NCBI GenBank assembly: GCA_021324255.1
Contig: JAJPJL010000021.1
Location: 1-42,479, forward strand
Direction of reading: 5' to 3'
Length of the DNA stretch: 42,479 bases
Origin: Bacillota bacterium
GTDB lineage: Bacteria; Sysuimicrobiota; Sysuimicrobiia; Sysuimicrobiales; Segetimicrobiaceae
Shown: positions 40,406 through 42,479 of the stretch, one piece after another
Position numbering within the stretch: position 1 is the first letter of the stretch
Layout of the letters: each line of letters begins with the position of its first letter
Translations under genes and position numbers: made by a program
Notes under the pieces: generated by a model
Told to the model about the DNA's origin: nothing
The model's database searches: none
Seen by the model: the letters and a program-made list of their open reading frames with translations, nothing else

Positions 40406-41350
40406 TCAGCCGTACCGAATTCTGGGATCGAGCAACCCGTACAAGACGTCGGCCACGATGTTGAACAGCACCACCAGGATCGCGTAGACGAACGTGATGG
40501 CCATCACCACCGGCGTGTCGCTGTTTTGGATCGACGCGATGAGCAGCGACCCGATGCCCGGGACGCGGAAGATCTGCTCGGTGATCACGGCGCCGACGAA
40601 CACCGCGGGCAGACCGAGCGCGAGCAGCGTCACGACGGGGATCAGGCTGTTGCGGAGCACGTGGCGTACGATGACCTTGCGCTGCACCACCCCTTTGGCG
40701 CGCGCGGTGCGGACGTAGTCCTGACCGACGTGGTCGAGCATCGACGACCGGACGTAGCGCATCAGGCTCGCGGAGTTGAACAGCGCCAGCACGCCGACCG
40801 GCATCACCGCCTGCTTGATCATGCCGAGCGGGTCGGTGACCTGCACGTTGTAGATGAACGGCAACCAGCGCAGGCGGACGCTGAACACGATGATGAACAA
40901 GAGACCCGTGAAGAACGTCGGCAGGGAGAACCCGATGAAGGCGAACGTCGTCGCGATCTGGTCGAAGACCGAGTACTGCTTCACGGCGGACAGCACGCCG
41001 ATCGGGACCGCCAGCGCCACCGCCACCAGATACGACGACCCCACCACCCACAGATCGGTGGGCAGGCGCTGGAGGATCAGCCGGTCGACCGGCACGCGGC
41101 TGGCAAACGAGTAGCCCCAGTCGCCGTGGAGGAACGCCGTGCTCCACTTCACGTAGCGGACCGGGATCGGTTGATCGAGCCCGAGCTGGTGGCGGATATT
41201 CATGCGCACCTCGGGCCGCACGTCGGGGTTGGCGGCGAACTGGCCCAGCGGGTCGCCGGGGGCGAGCGCGAGGATGCCGAACACGACCATGCTGATCAGG
41301 ACCAGCGTGGGCACCGACGCCAGGAGCCGCCGCGCGATGTACCCGGTCAC
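40406..41350 (-). CDS. Peptide/nickel-type ABC permease (DppB-like)
   Basis: A 314-residue permease with the family start TGYIARRLLASVPTLVLISM, the soluble LAPGDPLGQFAANPDV segment, and five or six helices. The ATPase-contact EAA loop reads YVRTARAKGVVQRKVIVRHV followed by LRNSLIPVVTLLALGLP, and the terminal IVADVLYGLLDPRIRYG is typical. The start is GTG 41350. Downstream genes: DppC-like at six bases. The ATPase subunits DppD and DppF were not found within the window. Confidence 0.93.
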   Translation of the reverse strand: MTGYIARRLLASVPTLVLISMVVFGILALAPGDPLGQFAANPDVRPEVRMNIRHQLGLDQPIPVRYVKWSTAFLHGDWGYSFASRVPVDRLILQRLPTDLWVVGSSYLVAVALAVPIGVLSAVKQYSVFDQIATTFAFIGFSLPTFFTGLLFIIVFSVRLRWLPFIYNVQVTDPLGMIKQAVMPVGVLALFNSASLMRYVRSSMLDHVGQDYVRTARAKGVVQRKVIVRHVLRNSLIPVVTLLALGLPAVFVGAVITEQIFRVPGIGSLLIASIQNSDTPVVMAITFVYAILVVLFNIVADVLYGLLDPRIRYG

Positions 41351-41383
41351 GCCGGCACCGTCACCGTTCCGGCCCGGCCGCGA

Positions 41384-42479
41384 CTACGCCTTGCGCCGCC
41401 AGTCGGCGATGTTGCGGGTCCCGACGTCGAACGGCGAGAGGTTCTTGCCGACGTCGAGGCTGTTGCTGTGCGCGTCCACCGACTTCCGGTCGATGAGCGG
41501 GATCGACACCGCCTGGTCCACGACGCGGTCGTTCATCTTGATCCACAGATCGGCGCCCTTCTTGGGATCGAGCTCCGCCTGCGCCTGCTCGTACAACGCG
41601 TTGTATTGTTTGTCGACCCAGCGGCAGATGTTGAGGCCCGCCCAGTTGTTCTCCTTTTGCGCCAGGTCCTTCGCGGGGTCGCCGCTGTAGAACCGCCCCA
41701 TGTACGCCGCCGGGAACGGGGAGTCGAACGTCGAGGTGAACATCTCCACGTCGGTGTAGAAGTGCGCGTACGTGTCGTTGTTGCCCGGCGAGCTGCTAAA
41801 GAAGACGCCGGCGTCGACGGACTTGAGCGTCGTACCGACGCCGATCTGGCCCCAGCCGGCCTTGACGATCTCCTGCTCCTTCTGCCGCAGGCTGTTGACG
41901 CTCGTTTGGTACGTGACCTGCATCTTGACGCCGCCCTTCTGGCGAATGCCGTCGGGGCCCCGCTGCCAGCCCGCCTCGTCGAGCAGTTGGTTGGCCTTGG
42001 CGACGTCGTGCACCATCTTGGTGTTCTTCGAGGCGAGGCTCGTCGGGGTCGTGAGCACGTTCGCGGTCGCGTCCCCCTCCAGCCCGTAGAGCTGCTGCGC
42101 GATCGTCTGCCGGTCGACGGCGAGCGCGAGGGCCTGACGCACCTTGACGTCGGTCAAAAACGGGTGCGGCGCCTTGACCGACGACCGCTGGCCGTCCACC
42201 TCCTTGTTCGGATCCGTCATGTTGCAGTAGATCTGCTCGACGCCGCCGCCTGCCCCGGTGATGAGCTGCCCCTTGCCCTCCGCGATCATGTGCTGCAGCA
42301 CCGGCCATTCGACCTGGAGGTTCCAGGAGTAGTCATATTCCCCGGTCTCGAACACCGCGCGCGCGGCGGACACGGCGTCGCCCCCGCCCTTGATCTGCAA
42401 CTGGGAGAACGCCGGCTTGTTGGGCTCGCGGTAATTGGGATTGATCGAGTAGACGACGAGGTCGCCGGGCCTGAAGCTG
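41384..42479 (-). CDS. Peptide ABC substrate-binding protein, family 5 (partial)
   Basis: The C-terminal 365 or so residues of a DppA/OppA-type solute-binding protein (SBP_bac_5); the start, signal peptide and N-terminal part lie beyond the right edge. Visible pieces are FRPGDLVVYSINPNYREPNK at the edge, then FDVGTRNIADWRRKA at the end. Typical blocks are VKVRQALALAVDRQTIAQQL and KANQLLDEAGWQRGPDGIRQ, and KVTYQT-like strands follow. It delivers peptides or another ligand to the DppBC permeases. Gap to the DppB-like gene is 33 bases; all three are one operon. Confidence 0.92.
   Translation of the reverse strand, partial: SFRPGDLVVYSINPNYREPNKPAFSQLQIKGGGDAVSAARAVFETGEYDYSWNLQVEWPVLQHMIAEGKGQLITGAGGGVEQIYCNMTDPNKEVDGQRSSVKAPHPFLTDVKVRQALALAVDRQTIAQQLYGLEGDATANVLTTPTSLASKNTKMVHDVAKANQLLDEAGWQRGPDGIRQKGGVKMQVTYQTSVNSLRQKEQEIVKAGWGQIGVGTTLKSVDAGVFFSSSPGNNDTYAHFYTDVEMFTSTFDSPFPAAYMGRFYSGDPAKDLAQKENNWAGLNICRWVDKQYNALYEQAQAELDPKKGADLWIKMNDRVVDQAVSIPLIDRKSVDAHSNSLDVGKNLSPFDVGTRNIADWRRKA

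Noticed and set aside
39411-41147. Minus-strand frame of 578 codons across two permeases
   Set aside because: It is in the wrong frame relative to the DppB- and DppC-like genes and is Arg/Pro-rich shadow sequence.
1-42479. CRISPR arrays, rRNA genes, prophage genes
   Set aside because: No regularly spaced repeats, rRNA sequence or phage structural motifs were found.

Overview
The window is GC-rich bacterial DNA (42.5 kb, codon third positions strongly G/C) with tightly packed genes, many GTG starts and many 1 to 8 base overlaps between genes. No 16S rRNA or other phylogenetic marker gene is present. The order amidase, rph, rdgB, together with Dpp-type transport, recalls Gram-positive and other Terrabacteria lineages. 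A Sysuimicrobiota/Armatimonadota-like or other uncultured soil or thermophile lineage is possible, but this is a guess and the phylum is not determined.

Region 1 (1-13.8 kb) is accessory and redox-related. It holds several tiny membrane proteins: a 55-aa protein, three SHOCT-tailed proteins and a zinc-ribbon mini-protein. It also holds an insertion sequence (transposase plus a DUF6788 gene, about 1.6-3.6 kb) flanked by gene debris. A compact minus-strand cluster at 8.3-4.0 kb encodes a Crp/Fnr regulator, DUF1858, a DUF59 Fe-S assembly factor, hemerythrin-DUF2249, a cupin, a polytopic NnrS-like membrane protein and a CopD protein. Next come a CBS-ACT protein, a GAF histidine kinase with a Cys triad, a second polytopic NnrS/CcoN-like protein and an LLM-class oxidoreductase. 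I read this region as an anaerobic or nitrogen-oxide stress response set.

Region 2 (13.8-23.6 kb) is respiratory. It has cytochrome bd oxidase (cydA-cydB plus a translationally coupled 60-aa ORF) and an AhpD-like protein. A minus-strand operon follows with two tandem paralogous Tat-exported molybdopterin reductases of the DMSO/TMAO/biotin-sulfoxide type, one TorD chaperone and a monoheme cytochrome. That cytochrome joins an SH3-like domain to a TorC-like C-terminal heme domain. Oxygen at low tension (bd) and S- or N-oxides are therefore probable terminal electron acceptors.

Region 3 (24-34.5 kb) is mixed. It has an SsuBC/TauBC-like ABC permease-ATPase pair without a binding protein, a small hypothetical protein, a TVP38 membrane protein, a broken ICMT remnant, and an alpha/beta hydrolase with a coupled 73-aa protein. 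It also has tRNA-Pro(TGG), an ABM-like protein with a clear terminator, and a secreted Cys-tailed protein of halocin-C8-precursor-like layout. Phosphoketolase followed by acetate kinase completes it, a two-gene route from sugar phosphates to acetate and ATP.

Region 4 (34.6-42.5 kb, all minus) is housekeeping and transport. A Dpp/Opp-type peptide transporter runs in from the right edge (binding protein truncated by the window, then two permeases). A large AMIN-amidase, RNase PH, XTP/dITP diphosphatase and two membrane-anchored proteins sharing a duplicated N-terminal anchor follow. No CRISPR array, prophage or rRNA was seen.
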